DNA of 64,000 nucleotides from Eudorina sp. 2006-703-Eu-15 (GCA_003117195.1 BDSI01000001.1:2700721-2764720), one strand, 5' to 3'. Counted from the stretch's first letter, positions 10,965-23,070 are shown. Translations and numbers: made by a program. Notes: generated from the sequence alone by a model not told the origin.

Positions 10965-12909
10965 TATGTGATACGCCAGCCGCAGCGCTGCGGCGACGGT
11001 GTGGGCCGCAAGCGCCGCAGCGTTCACGACGGGCTGGCGGAGTCGCGGGGTCGGTGCCACAGGGGAGGTCAGAGGAGGGGGCCGGCACTGCCTGCTGTTG
11101 ACCGGCAGCAGAGACCGCCCTGAAGGGCATCGGCCCTGTGTCGTTGTTGTCCGCTTTGGAGGGCTACCATGTGGAGCGAGGCAAGGGCGGCCGTCTGGAG
11201 CGGGAGGGAAAGCGGGCACGCTCTGACACCAGTTCATTGAGACTTGCGCCGGTTGTGCTGTTGAAAGCGTTTTACATGTTCGACACAACAGAGCGCCCTG
11301 TACGCCTGTAGTCATAAACGCAATACAGGGAAAACGCTGTCCAGATTTGAATTACAGCCCTGGGGCCTCACTCTGGTTGGTTGGGCATTTGTGGGGTTGG
11401 TCGGCCCCGGGCCGCTCTGCTGCCCATCAAGGCTCGATAGCACCCAACCAACCGTGCAACCGAACCTATGAGCGGCGGCGGTTGCGTTGCAGTATTTGGG
11501 GCGTAGAGGAAATGAACGCTGTTTGTGCACAGCCGAGCATCCAAAGACAGCGATATGGCGCGGGGAGGGGTGGGGCTGGTGGCAGCTGGTATACGGTGGC
11601 ATACGGTGTGCACTCAAGGTCGAATCAGTGGAGGGGGACGCGCAGGACGCGTTGAGATTTTGTTGGCCATGGACAGCTCTCGAGATATTTATGTTCCGAG
11701 CCCGCACAGCCCCCACAGTCTGCACGACAGTTACAACTATCGCGGACCGGATCCGAGTGCATGTCCATGCACCGCCTGCGGCCGACGTGCCCCTGCAGCA
11801 TGGCTGCTGGTGCACACCGTCGAAGTTACGGTCCTGTCAGTCCTGGCTTTCATGTGCAACTTACTCCACCGTGACAACCCAGCTGCCCCCACTGCTGACC
11901 AAAACACCTATCCGGTGATCCGCGCAGCGTCTTCTACAACGGGGGCCGGGGAACGCCGGGGCACGGCCCTAACAAAACCGTATGTATTCCACCAAAGGCC
12001 CAGGAACGCATAGCGTGCAATGCTCGAAGCGCCTCGCGCCTCTTATAAGACATGGAGCCGGGCAGCCGGCACATGCCCGAAGATGCCGCGCCCGCAGCCG
12101 CTCCGGACTCCACGACAACCGAAAAGCTCATTCACAATTAGGAACTGCCGCGCGGCGTTAGGAACCCCTCCAGGCCCTCATGCTCAAGCACGGAAACATC
12201 TGCGCCACTGCGTCACCCACAGAACAGCCCTTGACGTCTCCCTACTGGACGAAGGCACTCCACGGGATGTGATGATCCCTCAACACTGTTCCCTCTCGCT
12301 TCACCCCGCTACAGGATTTGCTCCTCTAAGGAATTTCTTGAAAATGAAGACCGGCAACCCGCGCCGTCATGCAATACCTGGAAAACGAATATCAATACCA
12401 CACACACAAAAACACATACAAAAACACACACAAACACAACCTGCACCGACATAACATCTAACACAAGCAATGGCAAGGGTGCACGTCACCAGCGCCTGGC
12501 CGACACACGGATACACCGCACACGTGCGCAATCCCCCCAGATGCACGCGAGCGGCGCTCGTCGCAACCCGTCCGTCGCCATACCTTGCATCTCAACAATA
12601 TGGTACAGAAAACATAACGACGCTTGCCATGAATGTGTAACAAGCAGCGTTCAAACCCGTCGCCATCGCCCGAAACCACTCCACGTGCCATGTGGGACGT
12701 CCTGCGTCATCTACGTCCAAACAGTAATACGCGGCATACTTTACCAGACAAAAAATAAACGAAGCGCATAATGTTGTTCTCCGTCCGGCCAACCACATCC
12801 CTTCAAACCCGCGCGCGACGTGTCTGGGCACCCACAATCTCACGGATCACGAAATACAGCGCAGCCCAGCGCCAATCAGCCCCGCGCCCATCCGAAATAC
12901 TCCCGTCGC
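10965..12909. other. 3' regions and a conserved small open frame
   Basis: After the BROX-like stop there is GC-rich sequence with no recognised domain. A plus-strand frame 11669-12013 (starts MDSSRDIYVPSPHSPHSLHD, with a weak hydrophobic stretch WLLVHTVEVTVLSVLAF) stays open in copies 1, 2 and 3. Copy 2 differs there by a 9-bp in-frame deletion. I do not recognise it and rate coding as unlikely to even. Positions 12393-12450 are an A/C-rich simple repeat. Positions 12592-12909 are probably the 3' UTR of the minus gene that stops at 12910. Confidence 0.35.
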
Positions 12910-14293
12910 TCATTGTACCAGCCAGGCATCGCGCAGCTGCGTGTAGAGGGGCTGTCCCAGGCACACTCGCGTCAGGGAGAAGTGCGTACAGCTGCACAGC
13001 CCCGCGCCATCGACCGAGTCGCTGCGCGTCGTCTTCAGCACCCAGCAGCCGTCCGATGCGCTGCTCTGGTTGCCCTGCACCACCAGGCCATAGTACTGGG
13101 TCGCGCCGCTGTCCACACCCGATTGCAGTGTGGTTGGGCCCTGAGGCCTCAGGGCCGCCATCAGCGCACCCGCCCCTGCCCCGCGTTCACTCAGCAGCGC
13201 CTCCGTCCGAGGCACGGGTGCGGTCACCTCACCCGGCTCGCAGCACGTCCCCACCTGACCTTCAACCACCTCGCTAGCAGCCGCGGGCGGACAACCCGCG
13301 ACAGGGGAGCAGGCAGCGGCCGCGGCGGTTGCGCAGGAGGCGCAGGTAGCGTCCATCGCCGGCGTTTCCGTCGTCGTGCAGGCGCCCGGTGCGGGCTGGG
13401 ACGCCGCCTGGGCCTGTGTTCCTGTTGCAGCATAGACGCAGTGATGCTCGGGGGAGGCGATGGGTCTCACGAGCACGAGTCCGTTGGCGCCGCTGTTGCG
13501 CACGTGGGTCGCGAATTCGGTCCATCTCTGCGGGGCCCAACCCAACGCGGCAACCAGCACAACTCGCATCCGTTGGTTTCAAGGGACCCCGACCCCCTGC
13601 AACCAGTCAGGCAACTACCAATCAGGCAAACCTGACCCGTCACATGTTCGGCTGTGCGCGTGTAAGCATGACCGCATGTGGCAGTATGTGGCCACAGCCT
13701 CATGACAACGCCCGCTGCACCTTGGAGGCCTCCCCCCTTTCATCCGCCTAGGTCCCAGTAGGCCCGGCGGCTATCTGCGCACAGCACTGCACACCTGCGG
13801 GTTGTCGGCCACGGCCGGCAAAACAGGGACCGTCTCGAAGTGGTGCTGCAAGTTGCCGTTGACGTCACGACTGCTGAAGACCAGGTGCAGCGTTGGCGCC
13901 CGCCCGCGTTGCCTGGCTGTCGTGACGATGTTCCGCACGCAGGGCGTCAGCCATGTGTGGCTCCCCACCGCGTTGCCACTGCTGCTGGTGTTGTTGCTTG
14001 ACCGAACACCACCAGCCCCTGACGGGGTCCTCGTCTCCATCAGCGGGAAGGATCTTTGCCCGATCGCAGGCCTGCGTCAAGCCAGCCACACCCGGGTAAG
14101 CGTGCCCAACCCAGTTGAAACCAGGTGTCGGTAACTGACCTGCCCACGTCGGGACGCGGCGACTGCCTCGCTGCGAGGTCTCTTCTACACAGGTATCCAA
14201 GATGAACACATGGGCGGCATGTAAAAGCAGACGGTGCAGCCTGGAACGGACCACTCGCTCGATGCCCTGGCCTGTGCCCGGCTGTCCCGGCAC
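12910..14293 (-). CDS. unrecognised multi-exon gene, copy 1 (minus)
   Basis: Three stretches look coding. The first (about 14293-14140) contains LLLHAAHVFILDTCVEE and ends near a GCAG|GTCAGT donor. The second (about 14071-13795, after acceptor GACGCAG) contains SHTWLTPCVRNIVTTA and LHLVFSSRDVNGNLQHHFET. The last (13569-12910) starts at or near MRVVLVAALGWAPQRW, passes a Cys/Ala/Thr-rich linker, and ends YYGLVVQGNQSS..GCWVLKTT..CSCTHFSLTRVCLGQPLYTQ..WLVQ-stop. The ordered, Cys-containing tail resembles uncharacterised plant/algal proteins, but I cannot name the family. Exon phases between the first two stretches do not join with the best donor, so a splice site is misplaced or the gene is broken. 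VFILDTC recalls the vWA strand of Sec23, but nothing else supports that. Confidence 0.45.
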
Positions 14294-15063
14294 TTGGTCT
14301 CGGCGCAGTGGTTTGTGCCATTCAGCTTTACGTTTTCTACTGTACGGGCCTACCTAGGACTTTACCTAATGCACGTCACAGGGTGAGTGTAAGTTATGGT
14401 AATCAGAGCAGGTCACTCAAGAGTCCTCCAAAAAAGTTCCAAAGCTTTGTCTGCAATAGTTTAGGACTCAATCAATAAATTAAAGTCATACAAGTTGTTG
14501 GTCTTGCCGTGGAACCCTCGCGCCAGGCAGCGCACGCGCCTTCGTACGCCATTGTCTAAGAACCTGCCTTCTCATACTGAAAAGCCTACCCAAACCCCAA
14601 TCTTGCGTTTTCTCCAATCCAAAAATCTCATAGAAGGTTGTCCCATTCTTCACAAAATCCTAAAAGGTTGTCCGGGAAACGTAAGATCGCCAGGCTGGTG
14701 GTGCTGCGTGGTACTGAACGTGGTACTGCTCGAACTGGCTCGAACTTGGAGAGCTGCTCGAACTTGGAGAGCTGCTTGAACTTGGAGCGCTGCTTGAATC
14801 TGGGTCCACTGGGAGCCCTCCATCTCCGCACCGTTCGCAAGCCCGTTTGCATCAGTTCATACAGTATACTATAGATAACTGTTTGCAACACAGAGCCCGG
14901 CGGATATCGCGCCCCAGCTTTTGCCAGCTTTGGCAAGTGGACACACCCTGTGGTCGCCGCTGCCTGTGCCTTTGCCTGGCGAGTACAGCGCAGCACCATC
15001 GACGCCGCTCTCGCTGCTAGCCAGCCGCGCACTCCACCAGCTGCAGCAGCCGACTCGCCGAAG
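14294..15063. repeat. intergenic stretch with an 18-bp tandem repeat
   Basis: Positions 14738-14800 hold about three and a half units of gctcgaacttggagagct. The rest is non-coding-looking DNA between the starts of the minus gene and the plus coiled-coil gene, so promoters of both should lie here. An A-run at 14430 (ctccaaaaaagttcc) marks the site where copy 3 carries the bacterial-type insertion. Confidence 0.6.
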
Positions 15064-15561
15064 ATGGCTGCTTGCTTCACGCGGTCGGCTGTCTGCCTAG
15101 CGCCTTCACTGCCAAGGCACGAGTTGGGGCAGCGCCGGCCGCGTGTGAGCATTTGCTGCTGTGGCTTCCTAAAGAAGAAACCCGAGCCATCGAAGCCGTC
15201 ATCGGGCTCCGAGGCGCTGGCTTGGGTCAAAGATGTCGCCCCCATCTTTGCAATCTTCGGCACCGTTGCCTCCTTGGTGGTGGCTTGGAATACGGTTGTG
15301 ATTCAGCCCAACAAGGCGCAGATCCAGGAGCTGAGGATGGACCTGCAGAAGCAGCTTGAGCTGGACAGGATGGACCAGCAGAAGCAGCTTGAGCTGGTCA
15401 GGATGGACCAGCAGAAGCAGCTTGAGCTGTTCACCACCCGCTTGGAACAGCTGCTAGGGCCTCTGCAGCCGCTGCCAGAGCGGCTGGCGCGGACTGAGGG
15501 CCAGGTGGATGTGGTGCTGAAGCAGCAGACAGTGCTGCTTCTGCGTGACCCCAGGGTATAA
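15064..15561 (+). CDS. small TM/coiled-coil protein with 11-residue repeat, copy 1
   Basis: The first ATG in the long open frame gives 165 residues. Residues 1-33 (MAACFTRSAVCLAPS.., Arg/Ser/Ala/Cys, no acid until late) resemble a plastid or mitochondrial transit peptide. One hydrophobic helix follows (VAPIFAIFGTVASLVVAWNTVVI), then a charged coiled coil. The coiled coil contains three 11-residue repeats, MDLQKQLELDR, MDQQKQLELVR and MDQQKQLELFT, encoded by a 33-bp tandem repeat. A Leu-rich segment QLLGPLQPLPERLARTEGQV ends the protein. The likely topology is a single-pass organelle membrane protein with a soluble coiled coil. I do not recognise the family. The frame is also open upstream of this ATG, so an earlier non-ATG start or an exon upstream cannot be excluded. 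The same gene in copy 2 has one more repeat. Confidence 0.6.
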   Translation: MAACFTRSAVCLAPSLPRHELGQRRPRVSICCCGFLKKKPEPSKPSSGSEALAWVKDVAPIFAIFGTVASLVVAWNTVVIQPNKAQIQELRMDLQKQLELDRMDQQKQLELVRMDQQKQLELFTTRLEQLLGPLQPLPERLARTEGQVDVVLKQQTVLLLRDPRV

Positions 15562-17053
15562 GAGCACCGTGAAAGGTTGGTTGTCATGGGTGGCGGGGTC
15601 AGGAAACAGGTTGGGAGTGCACTACCCCGTGCAAGATTCACGGCTGGCCGATAGCGGCACAAGCCCCTGTCTACCACCACAGGCCACAGCGGGGCGTGGG
15701 AGCGCTAGGGGAAAGCCTGTGTGAAACCCCATGAAGGAGCGGTAGCCTTAAGTGTGCGTGCTAGGTGTTTCTACTTCTCCCACCACAGATGATACTGACG
15801 TCCACTTTACCCGCTCCCCTCTCACCCGTTCACTATGCCAGGTTGCTAGGCTGCAATGGCTCGAGTTGGGCAGCTGCTGGCGCATGATGTCGCCTGTGGC
15901 CCCTGGAGTCCTTCCAGGCCTTTGCTGTGGGCGCGCCATGCACAGGCAGCAATCTGCGATCAAGCCTAATGGCGGAGATGGCAGAGTGGTGGCGAGTGGG
16001 AGAGTGTAAAGCTCACGCTTTGGCACTGTAGGGGGAACGAGCAGGCTACAGGTGTGCGGTGCCCAGGGGCAGGCTACAGGTGGGCGGTGCCCAGATGTAG
16101 CGTGTGGGCGTGCGGGCCGCTCAGCGTAGGGCACTGTGCACCAGTGGAGGCACTGGAGCAGGCATGGTTCGGAGGGGTTATACCACCGTCTATAACGCAT
16201 GATACAATTGGTTTACTGCTTTGAGACGTCGGTGGTGCGCATGATAAGAAACTCTATGACCTGATATAAACTTGTATGAGCGACAGAGTAACATTTTTGT
16301 GATCTGCTGCGGTTTGACAGGCAGTGTTAACCCCAAACCCCAATTACATCACCCTGATCACACATACACTCATTCGTGTATCGTCTGTATGGAACCCTAA
16401 GCCTCAACCGCAACCAACCGCCCAGCCTCACCCTAGCTTAGGAGGTGAACATTCTATTTCAGCGCTACTAACCTTTCTTTCTCTGCTGGCACGTGCGCGG
16501 CAACCTACACTCTGCCGCCTAAGGCTCTCAACTACTGCCTAGCCTGCGGCACAGCACACCCCCCAAGCGAGGCAAGAACAACGCTCCTCCTCCGAAGGTG
16601 CGCAGGAGAAGCCATGGAAGGCCAAAACCCACCCACAGACAACGCACTGACAACCCCACCGGCTGGCCAACAGACACGTGCGCCACCTCTGATTCCCTCG
16701 AGCCAGATCGGACCCGGGCTGGCGTAGGGGGAGGCAAAAGGGAACCAGAGTCAAGGCAAAACCTCCCCCGCACCGGGACCGGCCTAACCTAAGGCGCACA
16801 AACCCCAAGGACAGACACCTATCGCACGGTCCAAAACCGCACACGCGACACAAAGAACAAGGGGGGGCGGGCGGGAAACAAACAACTCGGGGGTCTGCAG
16901 GCCGCTGTCTCTGTTGGCGCCCGATCAACGGCCCGTTACTGTACCAGTAATACCGCTACTATTTTATAAGTCTGCGAAGGTGGAAAACAATGTCTAACAA
17001 GAAGCAACGGCCCAACAAACTGCGAGGCTCACCAGTGCGGCCGAGTGCCGTAC
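15562..17053. other. no gene recognised; short tandem repeat
   Basis: Positions 16045-16095 hold two units of about 27 bp (gcaggctacaggtg + ggcggtgcccag). The remainder has overlapping short frames on both strands without motifs. The part next to 17054 may be the 3' region of the retroelement whose RNase H ends there, but I see no tyrosine-recombinase motif or terminal repeat. Confidence 0.4.
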
Positions 17054-18257
17054 CTAACTAGCGACCCGACAGGAGAACCAGCCAACCGAAATCCGACCAG
17101 CTCCTAGCTCCCAGCTCCTAGTAAGCTCAGCCAGGCACACCTGCTCTCCCTGACCGGTCTGGTGCGTCTTGCTTTTGCGAATAGACAGCAGGATTCCTCC
17201 GTCACTACAGAACGTTGTGCCACCGGGCTGGGCATTGAGTCCGAGGACGTCGCAACAGCAATCCACTGACGGGCGGTATTTGTCTCCCACCAACGAGCTG
17301 AATAACCGTGGCTTAAGGCGCAAGTTCTGGTCCCGGGCCAGCGCCAACTGCCTGATCAGACGATCAGCTCGCATATTTTCTACGCCCGCTATGTGTTCAG
17401 CCCGCAGCTCGAAGTTGTGTTTGATGGCCAGCAGCGCGATTTGCCGGCTGATGCTGCGCGCGTCCCGAATACGCGTTGACCCTTTATTATTGATGGCGGC
17501 GACTGCCTGGGTGTTGTCGCACCATACCAGAACCCGCCGACCCGTCAACAGGACTGCAAACACTGTAGAATCGCCGACAGCTCCAACCAAGCGATATGCA
17601 GGCTGCGCTCGCTGTCAGACCAGTCACCTTGAACTTCCGCGGCTTCCCAGGCGCCCCCGAAGCCCGCGCCGCTGGCGTCTGTGAAGACCACTGCGCCATT
17701 GGGTCCAGTAAACTCCCCCCTCACCAAATCGAAGTCAGCTGTGGTGGCGAGCTTGACCCTGTCCCACACGCATGGGTCGGTCTGAAGGACTTCCAACCAG
17801 AACTGTAGCTGCTGCAGCCGAGAGGTGTACCAACGCCGGCGCAGGTTTCTCGGGTGTGTAGACATTGTCGTAAATGTGCTGTACAAACGTGTATCCCCAG
17901 CGACACGCGCGGGAAATGAACGTTATGCGGCCCGCCACGGCCTCGAGATCGCGTCGCCATATTGGGCCCACTTTCGCAGCCCCCAGGAGGGCCGCAATGT
18001 TGCTAGCGTACCATGCTCGCTTCTCCGGCGCAATACGCATTTCCATGGTGACTGTATCGAACAACATGCCAAGGAACTCCAACTGCTGCGACGGTTGATG
18101 GCGGCCCCGATCTTTGCTGGCTTTCCACTCGAGGCCCAGCTCTGTCCCCACCTCATCCAGCACCTCAAACGCGCCCACCACGTCCGTATGTGAGTTGCCC
18201 AGCAGCATGAAGTCGTCCACGTAGACGAAGATGCGCACTTGCAAACCCCCGACGGGG
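17054..18257 (-). mobile_element. decayed DIRS-like retrotransposon, RT-RNase H part, copy 1
   Basis: On the minus strand three overlapping frames read in order. The first (about 18257-17780) has the RT catalytic box FVYVDDFMLLGNS and the later block LEFLGMLFDT. The second (17886-17545) has the RNase H start AVVFTDASGAGFGGAW. The third (17590-17054) has VLVWCDNTQAVAAINNKGS and HIAGVENMRADRLIRQ. This order, with a non-viral-type RNase H holding CDNTQAV and a GVEN.RAD box, is typical of DIRS/tyrosine-recombinase retroelements known from Volvox and Chlamydomonas. At least two frameshifts break it, and RT blocks before YVDD are missing because the repeat unit ends there. It therefore cannot encode an active enzyme. 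No recombinase domain was seen. Confidence 0.7.
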
Positions 18258-18753
18258 TTCTCGACACGGCAGCATGTCCGGGATTCGTTCCTGCGGAACA
18301 AAAGTTACCACATAACACTCGGCCCCACGCACCTTACTTGCCTGTTCCCGGAGTCCGACATTCACATCCACACAACGCAGTCACCTACTCTGCGGCTGCT
18401 CCCGCTCAGTCGCGGACCGAGCCAGGGCGCCCCCTGAAGGTATCCGCCACGTTCAGGTTGTACAGTTGCACAGGCAAACGGGCGCAACTTCTGCCCGTGA
18501 AGACCCGACTGCGCACCGCATGATGTGCCAACAGGCCTTGCCACGTTGCCAGACGCTGACCCAGATAGTTACACGCACCATCGCCTGCCCTTCTTAACCC
18601 TTCTTAATTGACCCCTCGGCTCGCCTAGCCGGTCATGTGACATCATCCTTGGATGCCACCCATGTGTCGGTAAACGCTCGGACGCGCACCGCCAGGCGCT
18701 TACCTCATCACGCTGGTGCCCCCACACCCCACCTCCTGCTCATAGACGCACCC

Positions 18754-19470
18754 CTACTGCAATTGCCCCTCCTGCTGTTCCTGCCGAGCCGACTGCTGCT
18801 GCTGCTCCTCTTGTGGGCGCTGCTGTCCGCGGCGCTGCGCCTTGCGGGCCTCCAGAGGGTGCTCGGGGTCTACCGGCGCACTTGAACTGGCGCACGGGGC
18901 CCAGAGGCGGAACACGGCGGAGGGGCCACCGACGTGAAATGAGAGGGCCCGCGGCTTGGAGCCGTGATCGCAGCTACGGCACGGCATGCGCGAGCTGCGA
19001 CTTGGGCAGCTGCCGCCCTCCCTCCCCCCCTCCCATCTGCCTCCTCGGTGATTCTTCGTGCCCGGTCACCGCAAGCCTGGGTCGTGGCACAGCGGACCGG
19101 CGGTCTACCAACTCGCAAACCACGTCCACCCACCACTCATCCACCCACCATGATGTCCTCCGCCTTTGGTCTCCTGGCCGCTGATGCCCACAGCCTCCGC
19201 CACCGCTGCCACCTTCCGCAGCAGCAGCTCCGTCTCCTGCGCGCTGGCGGGCTGTTGCCCGGCGTCCACCGAACGGGAGCCCGCACCGCCGCCGCCGCCG
19301 CCGCCGCTGGCTCCCGATCCCAAACTCGCGCCCGCGTCGACCGCCATGGCCCCTGAGGAGGTGCTCGCCGTCGCTGCGTCCGCGCTGCCGCCGGACGGCT
19401 CGCGACCAACTCCAGCACCGTCGCTAGATGTCGGTAGCTGCAGCAGCCGCGTCCCGTCGCAATTCTGACA
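18754..19470 (-). CDS. candidate exons of an unrecognised minus-strand gene, copy 2
   Basis: Same two coding-looking stretches as in copy 1: the AQETELLLRKVAAVAEAVG exon (about 19470-19140) and the PVDPEHPLEARKAQRR/Gln-rich tail. A base change turns the copy-1 stop into Gln and the frame ends one codon later at 18754, so the C terminus is one residue longer. Confidence 0.3.
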
Positions 19471-19483
19471 CGCGAGTCGCCTC

Positions 19484-19658
19484 GGGTCCTTCGTGCCCAG
19501 CCTGATCTGGGTCCTTCGTGCCCAGCCCGATCTGGGTCCTTCGTGCCCAGCCCGATCTGGGTCCTTTGTGCCCAACCCGATCTGGGTCCTTCGTGCCCAA
19601 CCCGATCTGGGTCCTTCGTGCCCAGCCCGATCTGGGTCCTTCGTGCCCAGCCCGATCT
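19484..19658. repeat. 25-bp minisatellite, 7 units
   Basis: 175 bp, exactly seven units of the gggtccttcgtgcccagccc + gatct repeat. Three units show aaccc instead of agccc or ctttg instead of cttcg, and the same variants in the same order occur in copy 3. Confidence 0.95.
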
Positions 19659-20004
19659 CGAATGGGTCAATCGCTTTGACGTGGAGGCGTGCAGTTTTAC
19701 CTCAAGGACTTTCCTCGCTGAGCCCGATTGGGGTCGGGTGTGGCAGTCGCTGGGCGTGATGCCCGCAGCCTTACCGCCGCTCTAGCAGCTCCTCGCACTC
19801 GCATGTCCAAAGCGGAGCGCCACCTCCCTGCATTGTTCTCACGTTAATGCCTCAACGGCCGCCCTTACCTGGCTCCCCTGGATTCACGCGTAACCCACGT
19901 TGAACCACCACGGCAACCCTGGGGCCCGGCCCCCCGCAACCTCCAGCCGCAACGGCGTGGGTAGCCGCCAAATCCGCCCGCGCGCCATTTCCTTTCGACC
20001 GCAG

Positions 20005-23000
20005 GCTGCGCGACGCTGTACCGCCAGGCGGCAGCCACCGCGCAGGAGCTGGCGGGGGCCGCCCCGGCCGGGCTGCTGCCCTCAGATCGGCTGCTGTGGC
20101 TGCTGCCGGCCGCCGCGGCCCTGCACACCGGCCGCGCGGCACTGTGCCTGGCACGCGACCGGCAGGCGGCCATGGAGCTGGGGAGTCGGAGGCGGCCTGC
20201 GAGGTGCGGTTGCTGAGCGCCGAACGGGGGAAGACGGTGGGCGATTGGGCGGGCCGGCGAACTTGGAGGCCGCAGGGATCCCGTGTACGGGTCAGTTGGG
20301 AACTTGGGATGCGGCTCGAGACGTGTCGGTGACAGGCCACAGGAAATGGTTACTCGGCGATCAACAGTCTGCCTCCATGGCACTGTTGCGCCAACCAGGC
20401 GCCGTCGTCAGTCAAGAGAGAACGACATGCTGCAGGCCTGCATCCAGCCCGCAGGCCGGTGGCAGCGGCGGCTAGCCGCACTGAAAGGGAGCTCAGCTCG
20501 CCGACTCCTTTGCTTTTTGGCCGTGAAGTTGGCCCTTGCGGGTGCTGCCGCGCAATTTCGGGGCCGTACATCAAGCATCTCGTCGCTCCAGCCGGTGCTC
20601 AACACAATCCGGCTCTGCCATGCCATGCTCTGCACCCATTGTCTCCACCATGACCTCCATGTGTAAAGGTAGCTATCTTGGAACTATCAGCCAGTTTGAT
20701 GCTCCATCACGTCAAGCATCATCGTGAATCCCGTTCCCGCCCTTGATACCCATGCGCCATTTCCTCTGACGTTTACGTGCAGGACCGCTCATGGTGATAG
20801 GTGATAGGCCTGGTCGGTGTTGTGGCTGTGCGATAATACGGATCTGCCCACGCGTTATGGCACGAGCTGACTCCCTTGGTGGTTACTTCTTATTGCTTGC
20901 AGGCGCGGTGGCTGCTGTTGCGGATCGATTGGCCAGGTGCAGTGGTATGTATGTCCACGCCTACAGGGTGATGAGTCAGCCGCTTCATGATCGATTGCGA
21001 ATCGGCCCCTTGCTCATGGCACGAGCTGACTCCCTTGGTGGTTACTTCTTATTGCTAGCAGGCGCGATGGTAGCCCATCCAGGTGTTGGTAAGTTGGTAG
21101 GCAAGTTTTGCTTCGCCAGCTTTCCACGCCAGCTTTCCACACACGATACACGCTGACCCCGCCCTCGTGTCGCTGCTGGCAGGATCGATCACTCATGGGA
21201 AGGAGTGCTTCGTCGGGTTTGCCAACACGTTCACTCACCGCCTGACGCATCCGCCTGCATCCCCAAGACCAAAGCCCATGCTGTGCACCTTAACGAGATC
21301 CCGCATCCGGTAGGTGACGATTGGGCTGGGCTCGGGATCATGTGCCGGGTGGCTCGTTGTTGGGTCGGGCCCAGGGAGGGACCAGTAACTGGGTTGTGCC
21401 CGGGGAATCATCATTAGCAGGCTCCTGATCTTGCAGCACAGCCCTTGCTTCAGCTCCGCGCCACAGCCACCTCAGCCAAGCCGTTCAGCTCCGCGCCGGA
21501 GCCACCTCAGCCAAGCCGTTCAGCTTCGCGAAGCAGCCACCTCAGCCAATCCGTTCAGCTCCGCGCAGCAGCCACCTCAGTGAAGCCGTTCAGCTCCGCG
21601 ATTCAGCCACCTCAGCCCGCTCAGCACAGCGCAGCGCAGCCTTTCACACGCATTCACTTTGTTTACTATTGATTTTGTACAATGCCGTAGACCCATGAGC
21701 TTTGATCCCGTCACTTTTCTAACCCCCCCATCCCTTTTGCGCTGCGATGCCCCTCGCGATGCCGACTCCTTTGCTTTTTGGCCGTGAAGTTGGCCCTTGC
21801 GGGTGCTGCCGCGCAATTTCGGGGCCGTACATCAAGCATCTCGTCGCTCCAGCCGGTGCTCAACACAATCCGGCTCTGCCATGCCATGCTCTGCACCCAT
21901 TGTCTCCACCATGACCTCCATGTGTAAAGGTAGCTATCTTGGAACTATCAGCCAGTTTGATGCTCCATCACGTCAAGCATCATCGTGAATCCCGTTCCCG
22001 CCCTTGATACCCATGCGCCATCCTCCGATGATCTCTTCTCCTCGATCTCGTCGCTATGTTCGTTTCAGGAGTGCCGGCGGCTGCTGGACGGGGCGGTGCG
22101 CGGGGTCGACTGCAGGTCCGACCCACCGGCCTGGCTGTCTGTCATCGAGGCGAGTGTCGGAGCCGCCGTGACCATGATGGGGCCGCCATGGATGGCGTGT
22201 AGCGGTGTAGGATGGCGGTGTGGTGGGGTGGGGTGCGGCCCCGGCATGTAGGATGACGTAGACTGCTGCGCGCGCTGCGGGTGACGGGGGCGCTACTGGC
22301 ACGGGCGGCCTTGGCAGACCACTCACGGCATCGCATGGTCGGTACGATTTGCCTGTATGTCTTACCTTGGCTCCCCGATCCCTACTCCTACCCGAATCGA
22401 GTACCTAGGGCATCACCCGCCGGCCCCTGGATGCACCGGCCACCGGCCACCGCCCGACCCTTCCCGCCCCACGCAGGCGGACCAGTGCTCTGGCAACAGC
22501 ACAGCTTCAACATGCCTACCAACCTCCTTCCTGTCCCCCCTTCCCGCCCTCCCCTCCGCAGGCGGAGCAGCAGGTCTGTTCGGAGCTGAAGGCGGCGATG
22601 CAGCGCGACCGGCTCTCGGTCACCTTCCAGCCGGTGCCCTGGACCGCCCCCGACGCGGCCGCGGAACCCGCAGTGCGGGTGGCCCCGGAGGCGTTCCGAA
22701 CTGAGCCCGTGATGCCGCCGGTAGGTGGGGCCCCCTGGCGTGGCGTGGCGTGGCGTGGGCCAGCTGTCAGACGGAATGGGGCGGGGTGGTGAGAAGATCC
22801 CGCAAAGCATGGGGCTGGGGTCCAGCGTGGGAGTCAAGCGCAGGGAATCACATCGAGGGTGGAGGGCACAGGGCGAGCGCACGCCTCGAGGTGCTTCAGG
22901 CAGCGTGCCCGGGCCGGGTGTGTCTTGCCCGCCCGCCCGCCCGCCCGTCCGCTCCCTTGAGTGTTTGCGGCTAGAGCCTGGTCACTGCTGAGCCCACACA

Positions 23001-23070
23001 TCCGTTGGCCTCATCACAGGTGCCACCACCAGCGGCGGCCAGGGCAGGGGGCGCCTGTCACATCATGTGA
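20005..23070 (+). pseudogene. BROX-like gene copy 2, 5'-truncated and frameshifted
   Basis: Exons correspond to copy 1: 20005-20236, from 22069, about 22262-22339, 22562-22720 and 23020-23070. The first exon is one base shorter: GAGCTGGGGAGTCG replaces GAGCTGGGGGAGTCG. The frame is lost before the end of the BRO1 helix region. The later exons are intact, including the CHIM CAAX end at 23059-23070. The first exons of the gene are missing, as in copy 1, so this copy is a pseudogene on two counts. Confidence 0.6.
20504..22022 (+). repeat. 1.26-kb satellite module, single copy, in copy 2
   Basis: The 262-bp direct repeats lie at about 20504-20760 and 21765-22022 and flank one complete and one partial 159-bp monomer plus the 35-bp minisatellite (about 21457-21620). 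This is the same arrangement as copy 1, again inside the BROX-like intron. Confidence 0.9.

Larger units (their letters stand above)
6258..18257 (+). repeat. 12-kb segmental repeat, copy 1
   Basis: The sequence from ttctcgacacggcagcatg at 6258 recurs at 18258 and 30400. The offset to copy 2 is exactly 12,000 bp at the start and drifts only through small indels, mainly in minisatellites. By eye, base identity to copy 2 is very high. In order it holds candidate minus exons, a 25-bp minisatellite, the BROX-like 3' exons on plus, one 1.26-kb satellite module, an unknown minus gene, a coiled-coil gene on plus and a DIRS-like RT-RNase H piece on minus. The bases just left of 6258 differ from those left of the other copies, so 6258 is a true edge. 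Confidence 0.95.

Noticed and set aside
12592..12843. 83-codon minus frame with a hydrophobic stretch (MRLWVPRHVARG..)
   Set aside because: It follows the stop of the minus gene by 67 bp, has no motif and is most simply 3' UTR.
14140..14293. Sec23-like vWA domain from VFILDTCVEE
   Set aside because: Only one short strand matches; downstream exons have none of the Sec23 segments.
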